Assembly (NCBI GenBank): GCA_003212795.1
Contig: QCOV01000001.1
Span: 560,893-624,892 of the forward strand
From: OCS116 cluster bacterium AG-435-F03
GTDB lineage: Bacteria; Pseudomonadota; Alphaproteobacteria; MED-G09
Reading direction: 5' to 3'
Length of the DNA: 64,000 bases
The translations under genes and the position numbers were made by a program. How positions within the stretch are numbered: the stretch's first letter is position 1; every line of letters starts with the position of its first letter. This document shows positions 1 to 9,071 of the stretch, piece by piece. Under the pieces are notes generated by a model, which did not search any database, was not told the DNA's origin, and was given only the letters and a program-made list of their open reading frames with translations.

Positions 1-69
1 AAAGATTACAATATTAGAACTTTTATCAATGTAATCTTTAAAATCCTTAATATCATCCTTACTAATCAT
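1..69 (-). CDS. Partial ORF running off the left edge
   Basis: An ATG at 69-67 opens a minus-strand frame that stays open to base 1 (23 residues visible, beginning MISKDDIKDFKDYI). It overlaps the last 8 bases of the upstream 204-residue gene in another frame, a spacing common in this genome. Too little is visible to assign a family. It may simply be chance, as short open frames are common in AT-rich DNA. Confidence 0.3.
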   Translation of the reverse strand, partial: MISKDDIKDFKDYIDKSSNIVIF

Positions 70-676
70 TTTTTTTATAATAAATGAAGTTGATAAAAAA
101 CCAAAGAGTGATCAGTAAAGTTATCCACCATTCGATAATATTTTCTATATATCCATAATTCTTAACGAATAAAAAAAATGGTATGGCCAATAAAAAAGCT
201 AAGAATTGTAAAAAAACAATAATATTTATTAAAAAATTTTTAAGAAAAAATTTTCTTTCTATTATCTGAGTATTTAGAGTAAAAACCCATTGAGAAATAA
301 GGGTAAAAATATAAAAAATAAAAACACCAAACCTTCTCATTAATTCATATAAAAAACCCTCCTCTCCCAAAGCTACTATATACGCGATAAGAAATAATGA
401 TCCCACTCTGCCAATTAGAATTAACATTTTATTATAATTTGGTTTAAATAATCTAGGCCACAAAAAAAATAGGGAAAAGGCAGAAATCAACATAAGTATT
501 TTGAAAATAATTATTGAAGATGGTTGTCTTGCAACTCTACTTATAGAATAACAACCATCAATATAAGGGTTACATAAAGCTAAATATTCATTTTGAACTG
601 ATAAAATGAATGATAGGTGAATAGCTATAAATGGAATGATTGATACAAGTAAAAGATGAAATTTTAACTTAAGCAT
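62..676 (-). CDS. Multi-pass membrane protein of unknown function
   Basis: This 204-residue protein is strongly hydrophobic, with about five or six predicted membrane segments spread over its whole length. The first and second are separated by a polar loop containing CNPYIDGCYSISR, whose two cysteines could form a disulfide outside the membrane. The C-terminus is short and basic (YYKKND). I do not recognise the family with confidence; a Frag1/DRAM-like six-helix protein is one possibility. It may be co-transcribed with the partial ORF at the window edge, which it overlaps by 8 bases. No strong Shine-Dalgarno sequence precedes the ATG. Confidence 0.65.
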   Translation of the reverse strand: MLKLKFHLLLVSIIPFIAIHLSFILSVQNEYLALCNPYIDGCYSISRVARQPSSIIIFKILMLISAFSLFFLWPRLFKPNYNKMLILIGRVGSLFLIAYIVALGEEGFLYELMRRFGVFIFYIFTLISQWVFTLNTQIIERKFFLKNFLINIIVFLQFLAFLLAIPFFLFVKNYGYIENIIEWWITLLITLWFFINFIYYKKND

Positions 677-688
677 TAATAAATTTGA

Positions 689-766
689 TTAAATAATAAG
701 GAGATAAATTAAATAACTTAAAATTAACCAAGCAATAGTCCAGCCAAATAATCTTAGAAAAAACAT
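689..766 (-). CDS. Possible 25-residue single-helix peptide
   Basis: An ATG-initiated frame lies just upstream of, and in the same direction as, the 204-residue membrane protein. It encodes MFFLRLFGWTIAWLILSYLI and five more residues, essentially one transmembrane helix. No clear ribosome binding site is visible, so this could be random coding potential. It is listed because several similar micro-proteins occur in this window. Confidence 0.2.
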   Translation of the reverse strand: MFFLRLFGWTIAWLILSYLIYLLII

Positions 767-827
767 TTTATTGTTATAACTTATATAAATGATAGAGTCA
801 TAATCAAATTTAATATGGAGTAAAAAT

Positions 828-1106
828 ATGCCTTTAGTTGGAGTGAGAGCAAAAGTGGAAAGTTCAGATAAGTGGAAAGAAGAATTTAAAACACATGGAG
901 AATTATTTAAAAGCCAAGGTGTCTCAATTGCTTATATGGGAGCGACTGATAATAATTCTGTATTAGCTATTTTTGAAACTGATGATTTAGATAAATTTAA
1001 TGAAATATTTACCTCTGAAGAAACTTCTAAAGCAATGTCAAATGATGGTATTGAAGAAAACAGTGTGGAAATGTTTGTAATTACTGATCAATTAGTAATC
1101 ATGTAA
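828..1106 (+). CDS. Small ferredoxin-fold protein (DUF3764/ABM-like)
   Basis: The protein has 92 residues, no signal peptide and no membrane segment. The pattern of alternating strands, a central VLAIFETDDLDKFNEIF stretch and a terminal strand resembles the dimeric alpha-beta barrel (ferredoxin-like) fold of DUF3764, antibiotic-biosynthesis-monooxygenase and YCII-type proteins. No catalytic residues can be assigned. A TGGAG Shine-Dalgarno sequence lies about 8 bases before the ATG and supports the start. The gene heads a group of four plus-strand genes (828-3516). Function is unknown; the fold assignment is an inference from pattern only. Confidence 0.7.
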   Translation: MPLVGVRAKVESSDKWKEEFKTHGELFKSQGVSIAYMGATDNNSVLAIFETDDLDKFNEIFTSEETSKAMSNDGIEENSVEMFVITDQLVIM

Positions 1107-1126
1107 AACAACCTATTTTTTAAAAA

Positions 1127-1921
1127 TTGATAAATAATATAAATAATCCTCTTTGGGCGATGGCAGCAGGATGTATTCCAGATGCATTACCATGGGATAT
1201 TCCATTAATAGCTCATCAAGCTGGTTTTCAATCATCAGGTATGTGGGTAGACCCAAACACTACATGGGATAAAAATGCTCTTAATAAAACTAGGGATTCT
1301 CTTAAAAAAACTGAAATTCAACTGATAGATGTTGAAGTCACATGGCTTGAAAATGATGGCAACTTAAATGATAATCATAAATTAATTATTGATGTTGGTC
1401 TTGAATTATCTGCAAAAAATATTTTAGTTGTTAATAGGCATAATGATTACGATAAAGCACTCAATCAATTTTACAAAATGTGTGAGTATGCAAATAACAA
1501 CATAAGAATTTGCTTAGAATTTGGAGAATTTACCACTGTTAAGTCTTTAAACAAAGCTATCGATTTTGTTAATACAATCAACCACCCAGTAGCTGGAATA
1601 TTAATTGATTTAATGCATATAAATAGATCTATGGAAGATATTCCTGATTTAAATAATCCTATTTTTTCATACATACAAGGTTGTGATTTCTACCAATCAT
1701 CAAAGAATTTAACAGGTGATAACTATATAACAGCTGCAATTGATGATCGATGTTGTTTAAGTCATGGTGAGGCCAAAAAAGAGGAGATAATAAAAATGTG
1801 TAAATCTAATTTAGATGTTAGCCTTGAGATAAGATCAAAAGATTTAAGAGATAAATTTCCTGACCCTTATGAGAGAGCTAGTTATATTTTTAAAAATTGT
1901 ATTCGTGAAGATTATTTATAG
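1127..1921 (+). CDS. Sugar phosphate isomerase/epimerase-like TIM-barrel protein
   Basis: The 264-residue protein has the pattern of xylose-isomerase-like TIM barrels (AP endonuclease 2 family): strand-end acidic residues in LIDVEVTW, ICLEFGEF, GILIDLMHI and LSHGEA could bind a divalent metal, as in hydroxypyruvate isomerase or inosose isomerase relatives. The substrate cannot be read from the sequence. The annotated start is TTG with no obvious Shine-Dalgarno sequence; an ATG-led start further in would remove the first barrel strand, so I keep TTG. It lies 20 bases after the ferredoxin-fold gene and 17 before the next, so the genes are probably co-transcribed. Confidence 0.7.
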   Translation: MINNINNPLWAMAAGCIPDALPWDIPLIAHQAGFQSSGMWVDPNTTWDKNALNKTRDSLKKTEIQLIDVEVTWLENDGNLNDNHKLIIDVGLELSAKNILVVNRHNDYDKALNQFYKMCEYANNNIRICLEFGEFTTVKSLNKAIDFVNTINHPVAGILIDLMHINRSMEDIPDLNNPIFSYIQGCDFYQSSKNLTGDNYITAAIDDRCCLSHGEAKKEEIIKMCKSNLDVSLEIRSKDLRDKFPDPYERASYIFKNCIREDYL

Positions 1922-1938
1922 ATTTTGGAGAAATAATT

Positions 1939-2199
1939 ATGGATTTATTAAATGCAGAACAAATAGTTAAGTATGGTCAATGGATAATTGTCGTTATAAG
2001 TCTTTTGGGCGTATATCTTGTAAGCTCAACTAAACCAAAATCACGCCTAAGCGGTTATATTGTTACTGCGCTTGGAAGATTTACTGGCGCAATGATGTTT
2101 ATCATTCTTGATCTCTATGCTTTTGTAATTGTGAATATAATACATACTTACATTGGATTAAGAGGGTATTATAAAAATAAAAAAGAATTATCAAATTAA
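1939..2199 (+). CDS. Small membrane protein, about three helices
   Basis: This 86-residue protein has a hydrophobic segment after a short N-terminal amphipathic stretch (WIIVVISLLGVYLVSS), then two closely spaced hydrophobic stretches (GAMMFIILDLYAFVIVNIIH), and a basic C-terminus. A GGAG Shine-Dalgarno sequence about 8 bases upstream supports the ATG. The family is not recognised. It sits between the TIM-barrel gene and the methyltransferase in one apparent transcription unit. Confidence 0.6.
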   Translation: MDLLNAEQIVKYGQWIIVVISLLGVYLVSSTKPKSRLSGYIVTALGRFTGAMMFIILDLYAFVIVNIIHTYIGLRGYYKNKKELSN

Positions 2200-2229
2200 T
2201 TTAGGGTTACTAATTTTTGTAAGAAAAAA

Positions 2230-3516
2230 ATGAAGGAAATTGAAAAGCAATATGAAAAATGGGTTTATCCAAAACCTATAGAAGATATGGAAGAATTTAT
2301 TACAAAAACAGGAGGAACAATATTATCAAACATGCAATTTTATTGGGGCTTATTTTTTCCTGAAAAAAGATTCAATAAAAAATTGGATGTACTTATCGCG
2401 GGTTGCGGAACTAATCAGGCTATAGAAATATCTTTATCTAATCCTGAATGGAATATTCAAGCTATTGATTTAAGTGATACATCAATAGATTTTGTTAAAA
2501 AACAAATTAAAAAATATAATCTTAAAAATTTATTTATTGAAAAAAAGGATATACTTAAAATAAATTACAACGCTAAATTTGATTTAGTTATATCTACAGG
2601 TGTTATTCACCACACCCAAAACCCTAAAAAAACACTAGAAAAATTAATTCATTCGGTAAAAAAAGATGGTGCTTTATATATAATGGTTTATGCGACTTAC
2701 TTAAGACAAGGAATATATTATCTCCAAAACATTTTTAAATATTTAAATATAGAACAAAATGAAGAGGGAGTTGAATTTGTTAAAGATTATATTGATAATG
2801 TGATTCCAAAAACACATTACGCTTATAGATATATTGATGGCTCTGCTCAATTAAAAAGGGAAAGTGATCTTTATTATGACTCAGGCATTGTTGATACATA
2901 TCTTAATAAAGTTGATAATGCTTATAGTGTTCGTGATTTAGAGGAATTATTATCTAATAGCGGAGGATTTTTTCAAAACTGGATTAATAACGTGTATTTT
3001 TATCCATATACTTTTCTTGATGAAAAAAGATTAAACTCCCCATTGTACAAAAATATTGATCATTTAAGTCAATTTGAGGTTGGTGACTTAACACAAAATA
3101 CAATCATTAATGCTGGAAAATTAGATTTTATTATAAGAAAACAAAAAAAATTCGAAAATATTTGGCACAACATTGATGATATTAATGATGAAACATTCAT
3201 CAGAAAGAGAATATCAGTTAATTTAACAAATGATCCAATCAGTAAGAAAAATAATGTTGGTGGCTCAGTATATAGCAGTGAAAGTAAATACCGTAATAAT
3301 TTCAATATAATTGAAAGATTAACTTGGCATGCAATAATGTCAGAAAGCGATGAAGAATCTAGAGGAATAATCCTTAGTGAAGCTTTTGAAGGCACAAAAG
3401 GGCTTCTTAAAGATAATCATCTTAATTATAACCTTAATCAAAATGACTTTAAAATAATAATTCATAAATTTTGGAAACTTGGAATAATTATATTACAAAA
3501 AAATGGCAGTCCCTAG
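2230..3516 (+). CDS. Class I SAM-dependent methyltransferase with long C-terminal region
   Basis: The protein has 428 residues. The SAM-binding Rossmann motif VLIAGCG is at about residues 54-60, followed by the acidic strand end AIDLS (motif II region) and the motif IV-like FDLVISTGVIHHTQNP; this is the Methyltransf_11/12/25 pattern. The region after about residue 230 is not typical of the fold and probably determines the substrate, which is unknown. The last codons (GGC AGT CCC TAG) lie inside the convergent tRNA-Glu gene, so CDS and tRNA overlap by 13 bases. Methyltransferase fold is confident; target is not. Confidence 0.85.
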   Translation: MKEIEKQYEKWVYPKPIEDMEEFITKTGGTILSNMQFYWGLFFPEKRFNKKLDVLIAGCGTNQAIEISLSNPEWNIQAIDLSDTSIDFVKKQIKKYNLKNLFIEKKDILKINYNAKFDLVISTGVIHHTQNPKKTLEKLIHSVKKDGALYIMVYATYLRQGIYYLQNIFKYLNIEQNEEGVEFVKDYIDNVIPKTHYAYRYIDGSAQLKRESDLYYDSGIVDTYLNKVDNAYSVRDLEELLSNSGGFFQNWINNVYFYPYTFLDEKRLNSPLYKNIDHLSQFEVGDLTQNTIINAGKLDFIIRKQKKFENIWHNIDDINDETFIRKRISVNLTNDPISKKNNVGGSVYSSESKYRNNFNIIERLTWHAIMSESDEESRGIILSEAFEGTKGLLKDNHLNYNLNQNDFKIIIHKFWKLGIIILQKNGSP

Positions 3517-3578
3517 GGGAATCGAACCCCTCTTTCCAGGTTGAAAACCTGGCGTCCTAACCGATAGACGAAGGGACC
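3504..3578 (-). tRNA. tRNA-Glu (anticodon UUC)
   Basis: A full cloverleaf reads on the minus strand. The acceptor stem GGTCCCT pairs with AGGGACT (one G-U pair), the anticodon stem CCAGG/CCTGG encloses the loop TTTTCAA giving anticodon TTC, the T-arm carries GGTTCGATTCC, and CCA is encoded. It lies 36 bases downstream of recJ in the same direction and its 3' end overlaps the convergent methyltransferase stop codon. Confidence 0.97.
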
Positions 3579-3614
3579 GCGTTATATCTTTATATCGAAA
3601 AATTATTAACGAAT

Positions 3615-5399
3615 CTAGGCTATAAATGCATCAAATATTTGCAATTGTATACCTTTAAAGTCTTGCCAATCATTTTTTCTAATTACGCCAATAAAATGAA
3701 TTAAACTACCAGAATGATTTGTTATCAAGTCACCTAAAGGAGTTCCTATAGCATTAAACGCAATGCCATCTAGATTTTTATAGTTATTGCCAGAAATTTT
3801 AAGTTTTAAGTGCCCTTTCCCTACAACTTTACAAAATTCAATTTCAGCATTAGGTACAATAAATTTAGGCTCTGGGTTGCCTTGTCCGTATGGTGACGCT
3901 TTATTTATAAATTCATAAAAATTTCTATCAATTTCAACGCCATCAAGTATGTCATCATATTTTTGAGTCTTTTTTGTTAGGATATCATTATCTAATTCTA
4001 AAATTTTATGATCACAAAATTTATTAAATTCTTCTATCTTATTTTTATCTATACTGAAGCCACCTGCCATTGCATGTCCTCCACCAGACAAAAGAATTCC
4101 TTGATTTACTCCTTCTAATATTATTTTTCCAATATCAATTCCTGGCAAGGATCTAGCAGAAGCAGTACATAAATCATTATTTGAAGATATGACAAAAGAT
4201 GGTCGATGAAATTTATCTTTTAACCGACTTGCAACTATTCCCAAAACTCCTAAATGCCAATTATCATTGGAAACAAATATTGAGGTTGGGTAATCATTTA
4301 GACCATTTTCTCTCATATAATTTTCTACTTTTTCTAAAGATTGGTCTAACACCTTCCTTTCAATATTTTGTCTTTCCTTATTAAGTTCATTTAATTTATC
4401 AGCTATAGCATTCGTTTCATCGTTATTATCTGAAGTTAAAAGTCTGAAACCTAACTCAGGTGATCCTGTTCTACCAGCGGCATTAATTCTTGGCCCTAAA
4501 ATATAACCAAGTTCATAAACATCAATATTTTTAACTCCTGCAACAGAACATAAACTTTTGATTCCTATTTTATCTGTATTATTAATAATTTTTAAACCCT
4601 CTTTAACAAAAGCACGGTTTAATGATTTTAGTTGAACGACATCACAAATAGTTCCTAAAGCTACTATATCAAGATATTTTTTTAAATTTGGTTCACTGAT
4701 GTTATTAAATTCTTTTATATCTCTTAGTGCTCTTCTAAGAGCAACTATAAATAAAAATGTTAAACCTACAGCTGCCAAATGGTTTAAATTAGAATTATCA
4801 TCTTTTCTTGTTGGATTAATATGAGCAAAACATTCAGGTAAAATGTTATCAACTTTATGATGATCAATAATAATGACTTTAATGTTGTTTTTATTGGCAT
4901 ATTCTAAAGGTTTAATTGATGCAGACCCACAATCAACTGTAATTACAGTATCAATTCCTTTTTCGATAAATTGATCAAATGCAAAAATATTTGGGCCATA
5001 GCCGTCTTTAAGTCTATCTGGAATATAGACCTCAGAATTAATATTATAATGATCAAAGAAATTTTTTAACAAAGAAGAAGATGTTGTTCCATCAACATCA
5101 TAATCACCAATAATTCCAATTTTTTTATTATCGATCATTGCTGATGTAATTTCTTTTATAGCATTATCCATATCAACTAATTCGTTAGGATCTATTATTA
5201 GTTTATTTACTTTAGGATCTAAAAAATCATCAAAATCTTCTTTTTTGATATTTCTTCCATATAAAATAGTTTCCAAAATACTGTTAAGTTTTGAGTCAGT
5301 TATTTTATCGGTATCTAGACTGTCATTAATTAAACGTTTCTTCCAAAAAGTACCATTAATCGATGATCTTTTTTCAATAGTCAGAAGATTTTCATTCAT
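3615..5399 (-). CDS. recJ: Single-stranded-DNA-specific exonuclease RecJ
   Basis: RecJ degrades single-stranded DNA 5' to 3' in recombination and mismatch repair. The 594 residues carry the DHH-family motifs: GDYDVDGTTSS (motif I), VDCGS, the IIDHHKVD motif III with the DHH signature, and the DHHA1 motif GGGHAMAGG near the C-terminus, which is followed by the OB-fold domain. Length matches the family (E. coli 577). It begins 2 bases after glpX ends, and the gene order hom, glpX, recJ is a known alphaproteobacterial arrangement, so it is probably co-transcribed with biosynthetic genes rather than SOS-controlled. Assignment is secure. Confidence 0.95.
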   Translation of the reverse strand: MNENLLTIEKRSSINGTFWKKRLINDSLDTDKITDSKLNSILETILYGRNIKKEDFDDFLDPKVNKLIIDPNELVDMDNAIKEITSAMIDNKKIGIIGDYDVDGTTSSSLLKNFFDHYNINSEVYIPDRLKDGYGPNIFAFDQFIEKGIDTVITVDCGSASIKPLEYANKNNIKVIIIDHHKVDNILPECFAHINPTRKDDNSNLNHLAAVGLTFLFIVALRRALRDIKEFNNISEPNLKKYLDIVALGTICDVVQLKSLNRAFVKEGLKIINNTDKIGIKSLCSVAGVKNIDVYELGYILGPRINAAGRTGSPELGFRLLTSDNNDETNAIADKLNELNKERQNIERKVLDQSLEKVENYMRENGLNDYPTSIFVSNDNWHLGVLGIVASRLKDKFHRPSFVISSNNDLCTASARSLPGIDIGKIILEGVNQGILLSGGGHAMAGGFSIDKNKIEEFNKFCDHKILELDNDILTKKTQKYDDILDGVEIDRNFYEFINKASPYGQGNPEPKFIVPNAEIEFCKVVGKGHLKLKISGNNYKNLDGIAFNAIGTPLGDLITNHSGSLIHFIGVIRKNDWQDFKGIQLQIFDAFIA

Positions 5400-5401
5400 T
5401 A

Positions 5402-6376
5402 TTAGTCTTGTGAATTAAATTTATCTATATTTTGATGATGAGCAGTAATCCAGCGAATAGTTTTAGAAGATGAACGCATTACAATTGTATGAGTCCATAT
5501 CCCACTATTAATTTCAATTCCTGATAATATTGAGCCATTAGTAACACCAGTTGCTGCAAATAATGCATCTCCTGTTACCATATCATCAAGATCATAAATT
5601 TTATCTAAATCTGTTATTCCTAATCTTGCTGCTCTATCTTTTTTTTCTTGATCTTCTAATACTAATTTAGTTTGCATTTGTCCGCCAATACAACGAAGAG
5701 CAGCAGCAGCTAAAACTCCTTCAGGAGCTCCTCCTATCCCCATATACATATCAATGCCAGTAGATTTTTCGGTTGTATGGATTACTCCAGCAATATCTCC
5801 ATCTTGTATTAATCTTACTTTTGCGCCTACTGATCTTAAAGATTCAATCAAATTATCATGTCTTGGTCTATCAAGAACGCAAACAGTTATTTGCTCAACA
5901 GGTTTATTAAGTGCCTTACTAAGCTCTGTAACATTTTTTTCAGGATCCTCTTCAAGCGATATAAGATTATCTGGACATCCAGGCCCAATGGCAATTTTTT
6001 GCATATAAACATCGGGGGCATTAAGTAATGAACCTTTTTCAGCCATTGCTATTGTTGTTAACGCATCAGCTTGGCCTTTTGCTGTAAGGGTCGTACCTTC
6101 CAAGGGATCAAGTGCTATATCAACTTTAGGACCTTTCCCACTCCCTACTTTTTCACCTATAAAAAGCATAGGTGCCTCATCTCTCTCGCCCTCACCTATT
6201 ACAACCTCACCATCAATATCAAGTTGGTTTAATTCTTTACGCATTGCATCAACAGCTGCTTGATCAGCATCCTTTTCATTGCCTCTTCCAACAAGATATG
6301 ATGCAGCTACAGCGGCCCGTTCTGTAACTCTAACAAGCTCAAGAGTGAGCACTCTATCTAATATTTCATCTGACAT
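5402..6376 (-). CDS. glpX: Class II fructose-1,6-bisphosphatase
   Basis: GlpX removes the 1-phosphate of fructose-1,6-bisphosphate, the committed step of gluconeogenesis. The 324 residues show the lithium-sensitive phosphatase metal motifs EGERDEAPML and DPLEGTT near residues 60-95, and the substrate-binding IGGAPEGVLAAAALRC. Length is typical. It lies 4 bases after hom and 2 before recJ. In autotrophic relatives the same enzyme also acts as sedoheptulose bisphosphatase, but no Calvin-cycle gene is visible here, so gluconeogenesis is the likely role. Confidence 0.95.
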   Translation of the reverse strand: MSDEILDRVLTLELVRVTERAAVAASYLVGRGNEKDADQAAVDAMRKELNQLDIDGEVVIGEGERDEAPMLFIGEKVGSGKGPKVDIALDPLEGTTLTAKGQADALTTIAMAEKGSLLNAPDVYMQKIAIGPGCPDNLISLEEDPEKNVTELSKALNKPVEQITVCVLDRPRHDNLIESLRSVGAKVRLIQDGDIAGVIHTTEKSTGIDMYMGIGGAPEGVLAAAALRCIGGQMQTKLVLEDQEKKDRAARLGITDLDKIYDLDDMVTGDALFAATGVTNGSILSGIEINSGIWTHTIVMRSSSKTIRWITAHHQNIDKFNSQD

Positions 6377-6380
6377 TTTT

Positions 6381-7682
6381 TTAACCCTTAATTAAAATTG
6401 GCATATGTAGTGGTTCAGAAGATACAATATCTGAGTTACTTAATATATCAATTAATGAATCAATTTCATCTTTTTTTACAGGATATGTAATCATGATAAC
6501 TGGTTTAAATTTTTTTTCATTATTAGTATTTTCATCTTTTTGAATTATCTTATCTAAAGAAATGTTACTATCACTTAGAAATTTAGTTAAACTAGACATA
6601 GAGCCTTTTTGATCCTTTAGAAAAACTCTTAAATAATATGGTCTTTCACCAGATGAAATTTTATCAATATTATTAGACAATTCAGAATGTGATTTACTAA
6701 ATAAATGTAGCTTCAAGCCTATTGCACAATCAATTAAATCAGAAATAACTGATGATGCGGTTGGGCCTTCACCTGCGCCTTGCCCTTCCAAAACAACATC
6801 CCCGCTTTCCTGGCCAATTATCTTTATTATATTGTTTGCTTCATCTACTCTTCCTAAAGAACTATCCTTATCTACCAACATAGGTGTCACTTCCTTATAA
6901 ACGCCATTATCTGTAATAACCGATAAAGCAATTAATCTTATATTATATCCAAATTCAGATGAATGATTGTGATCTATAAGTTCTATATTCTCTATTCCTC
7001 TAATATGAATGCTTTTAAAAGATGGTATTTCAGAAAAAATTATAGAATTTAAAATTGATAATTTATGGGCAGAATCCTCTCCATTAATATCAAGAGTAGG
7101 ATCGGATTCAGCATAACCCTTATCTTGTGCATTTTTAAGGGCATCATCAAAACTTATTTTTAATTTACTCATGTTAGATAAAATATAATTAGATGTACCA
7201 TTTAAAATTGCATAGATTTCTCTAATTTCATTTAAAATAAGACTTTCTTTAAGAGTTTTAATTATTGGAATTCCTCCTGCCACAGAAGCTTCAAAACCAA
7301 AAAAATTTTTATGTTTTTCAGTAAGAATTGATAACTCCTCTCCATGCTTGGAGATTAATGCCTTATTTGCAGTTATAAAATTCTTATTATTTTTTAGAGA
7401 ATTAATCGCTAAATCATAAGCCAGACCATCTTCACCACCGATTAACTCAATCACTGTATCAATATTTTTCTCATTAATAATGTCTAGAGGGTTATCAAAC
7501 CATTTATAATTTGAAACATTAAAAGATCTTTCCTTACTCTTGGAATTTGCGGATATACCTAAGATGTTAAACACAACATCATAATTATTTTTAAAATAGT
7601 CTCTGTTCTTTTCAATGCTTTTTATTACACCCGAACCTACCGTTCCTAGACCAACAATTCCAATATTCAATTCTTTCGTCAT
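6381..7682 (-). CDS. hom: Homoserine dehydrogenase
   Basis: The enzyme reduces aspartate semialdehyde to homoserine for threonine and methionine synthesis. Visible are an N-terminal Rossmann motif GIVGLGTVGSGV (residues 8-19), the catalytic-domain lysine region TANKALISKHG, the DPTLDINGEDSAHK motif of the dimer/catalytic core, and a C-terminal ACT domain (KDQKGSMSSLTKFLSD) that normally senses threonine. This makes it the monofunctional 433-residue type. Its ATG overlaps the TGA of the aminotransferase gene (ATGA), indicating translational coupling. Confidence 0.95.
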   Translation of the reverse strand: MTKELNIGIVGLGTVGSGVIKSIEKNRDYFKNNYDVVFNILGISANSKSKERSFNVSNYKWFDNPLDIINEKNIDTVIELIGGEDGLAYDLAINSLKNNKNFITANKALISKHGEELSILTEKHKNFFGFEASVAGGIPIIKTLKESLILNEIREIYAILNGTSNYILSNMSKLKISFDDALKNAQDKGYAESDPTLDINGEDSAHKLSILNSIIFSEIPSFKSIHIRGIENIELIDHNHSSEFGYNIRLIALSVITDNGVYKEVTPMLVDKDSSLGRVDEANNIIKIIGQESGDVVLEGQGAGEGPTASSVISDLIDCAIGLKLHLFSKSHSELSNNIDKISSGERPYYLRVFLKDQKGSMSSLTKFLSDSNISLDKIIQKDENTNNEKKFKPVIMITYPVKKDEIDSLIDILSNSDIVSSEPLHMPILIKG

Positions 7683-8851
7683 TTCATTAATTTTCTAAGG
7701 TTTCTTGCGGCTTGGCGTACTCTTTGTTCATTCTCTACCATTGATAATCTGACAAAACCTTCTCCATATTCGCCAAAACCTAAACCCGGTGAAACAGCAA
7801 TATCAGCTTTTTCTAAAAGCAATTTTGAAAACTCCAAAGAAGTCATTTCCTTATATTTTTCTGGAATTGGCGACCAAGCAAACATAGTTGCTTTTGGAGC
7901 AGGTATATCCCATCCAGCATTAGAAAATGATTCAATTAATATGTCTCTTCTTTCTTTGTATACCATTCTTATATCATCAATAAATTTTTCATCGCTATTC
8001 AAAGCTGTAACAGAAGCAACCTGAATAGGTGTAAAAGCTCCATAGTCAAGATAAGATTTTATTCTTGTAAGAGCTGAAATTAAATATTCATTTCCAACAG
8101 CAAAGCCCATTCTCCAACCTGGCATAGAAAAAGTTTTAGACATTGAAGTAAATTCAACAGCTACATCTTTTGCTCCATCTATCTCTAAAATGGATGTTGG
8201 TTTATCATCTTCATTAAAATAAATTTCTGAATAAGCTAGGTCAGATAGAATTATAATATCTTTTTTTATGGCATATAAAACAATTTCTTTATAAAAATCT
8301 CTACTGCAGATACGAGCGGTAGGATTTGATGGAAAGTTTATAACAATAGCTTTTACAGGAGTTTTTGATGATTCAACCTTTTCAGCTATTTCAGTCATCA
8401 AATCAATTTCTTCATTAATACGATAATGAATTAAATTTGCACCTGATATAATAAAACCAAAAGCATGAATTGGATATGCTGGGTTAGGAACTAAAAATGT
8501 GTCACTCGGGATACTTAATACTTGAGCCATATTTGCTAAGCCCTCTTTAGAACCAAGAGTGGCAACAACTTCTGTTTCATAATTTAATTTAACATTAAAC
8601 CTCCTTTCGTAATATTCTGCTTGTGCTTTTCTTAGCCCAGATATCCCCTTAGATGAAGAATAACGATGAGATTTTGGATCTTGTACAGCTTCTATTAATT
8701 TATCAACTATATGTTTAGGTGTTGGTGAGTCAGGATTACCCATGCCAAAATCAATAATATCCTTCCCCTTAGAGCGAGCGTCATCTTTAATGCGGTTGAC
8801 TTCTGCAAAAACATAAGGAGGAAGCCTATCTAATTTTTCAAGCTTTTTCAT
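7679..8851 (-). CDS. Class I PLP aminotransferase (AlaC / LL-DAP aminotransferase-like)
   Basis: This 390-residue fold-type I aminotransferase has the PLP-lysine motif SMSKTFSMPGWRMGF, the cofactor-contacting NFPSNPTA and ILSDLAYSEI, and the C-terminal arginine region EGFVRLSMVENE that binds the substrate carboxylate. The closest well-known relatives are E. coli AlaC (pyruvate to alanine) and proteins often annotated as LL-diaminopimelate aminotransferase. Position next to hom in the aspartate-family cluster is conserved in alphaproteobacteria, but the amino-acid substrate cannot be settled from motifs. It overlaps hom by 4 bases and begins 5 bases after the lipoprotein gene. Confidence 0.88.
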   Translation of the reverse strand: MKKLEKLDRLPPYVFAEVNRIKDDARSKGKDIIDFGMGNPDSPTPKHIVDKLIEAVQDPKSHRYSSSKGISGLRKAQAEYYERRFNVKLNYETEVVATLGSKEGLANMAQVLSIPSDTFLVPNPAYPIHAFGFIISGANLIHYRINEEIDLMTEIAEKVESSKTPVKAIVINFPSNPTARICSRDFYKEIVLYAIKKDIIILSDLAYSEIYFNEDDKPTSILEIDGAKDVAVEFTSMSKTFSMPGWRMGFAVGNEYLISALTRIKSYLDYGAFTPIQVASVTALNSDEKFIDDIRMVYKERRDILIESFSNAGWDIPAPKATMFAWSPIPEKYKEMTSLEFSKLLLEKADIAVSPGLGFGEYGEGFVRLSMVENEQRVRQAARNLRKLMK

Positions 8852-8856
8852 AATAA

Positions 8857-9063
8857 TTAATTCACAAATTTTTTATCACTACTTATATAGCAGAAATTAT
8901 TATTATTACTTGGCCATTTTGCATTTTTATCAAGGTCATAATATTCTTGATCACTTAATAGCTGCATAACTGTTTCACTATATAGATACTTATTTTTTAT
9001 TGTCTCTCTTGTTCCACAAGAAATCAAAAAAATACAAAAAAATATTAAAAAAAGAGATTTCAT
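8857..9063 (-). CDS. Small predicted lipoprotein
   Basis: The 68-residue product starts with a classic lipoprotein signal: lysine near the start, a hydrophobic core LFLIFFCIFLI and lipobox LISC with the cysteine at residue 16. About 52 mature residues follow, with no recognised domain. It is inserted between argC and the aminotransferase gene with short gaps (8 and 5 bases), so it belongs to that operon. Function unknown; outer- or inner-membrane anchoring is inferred from the lipobox only. Confidence 0.65.
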   Translation of the reverse strand: MKSLFLIFFCIFLISCGTRETIKNKYLYSETVMQLLSDQEYYDLDKNAKWPSNNNNFCYISSDKKFVN

Positions 9064-9071
9064 TTTCTTAC

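Noticed and set aside
3069-3395. 108-residue minus-strand ORF inside the methyltransferase gene
   Set aside because: It is a frame shadow with no initiation signal, within a CDS that has conserved methyltransferase motifs upstream.
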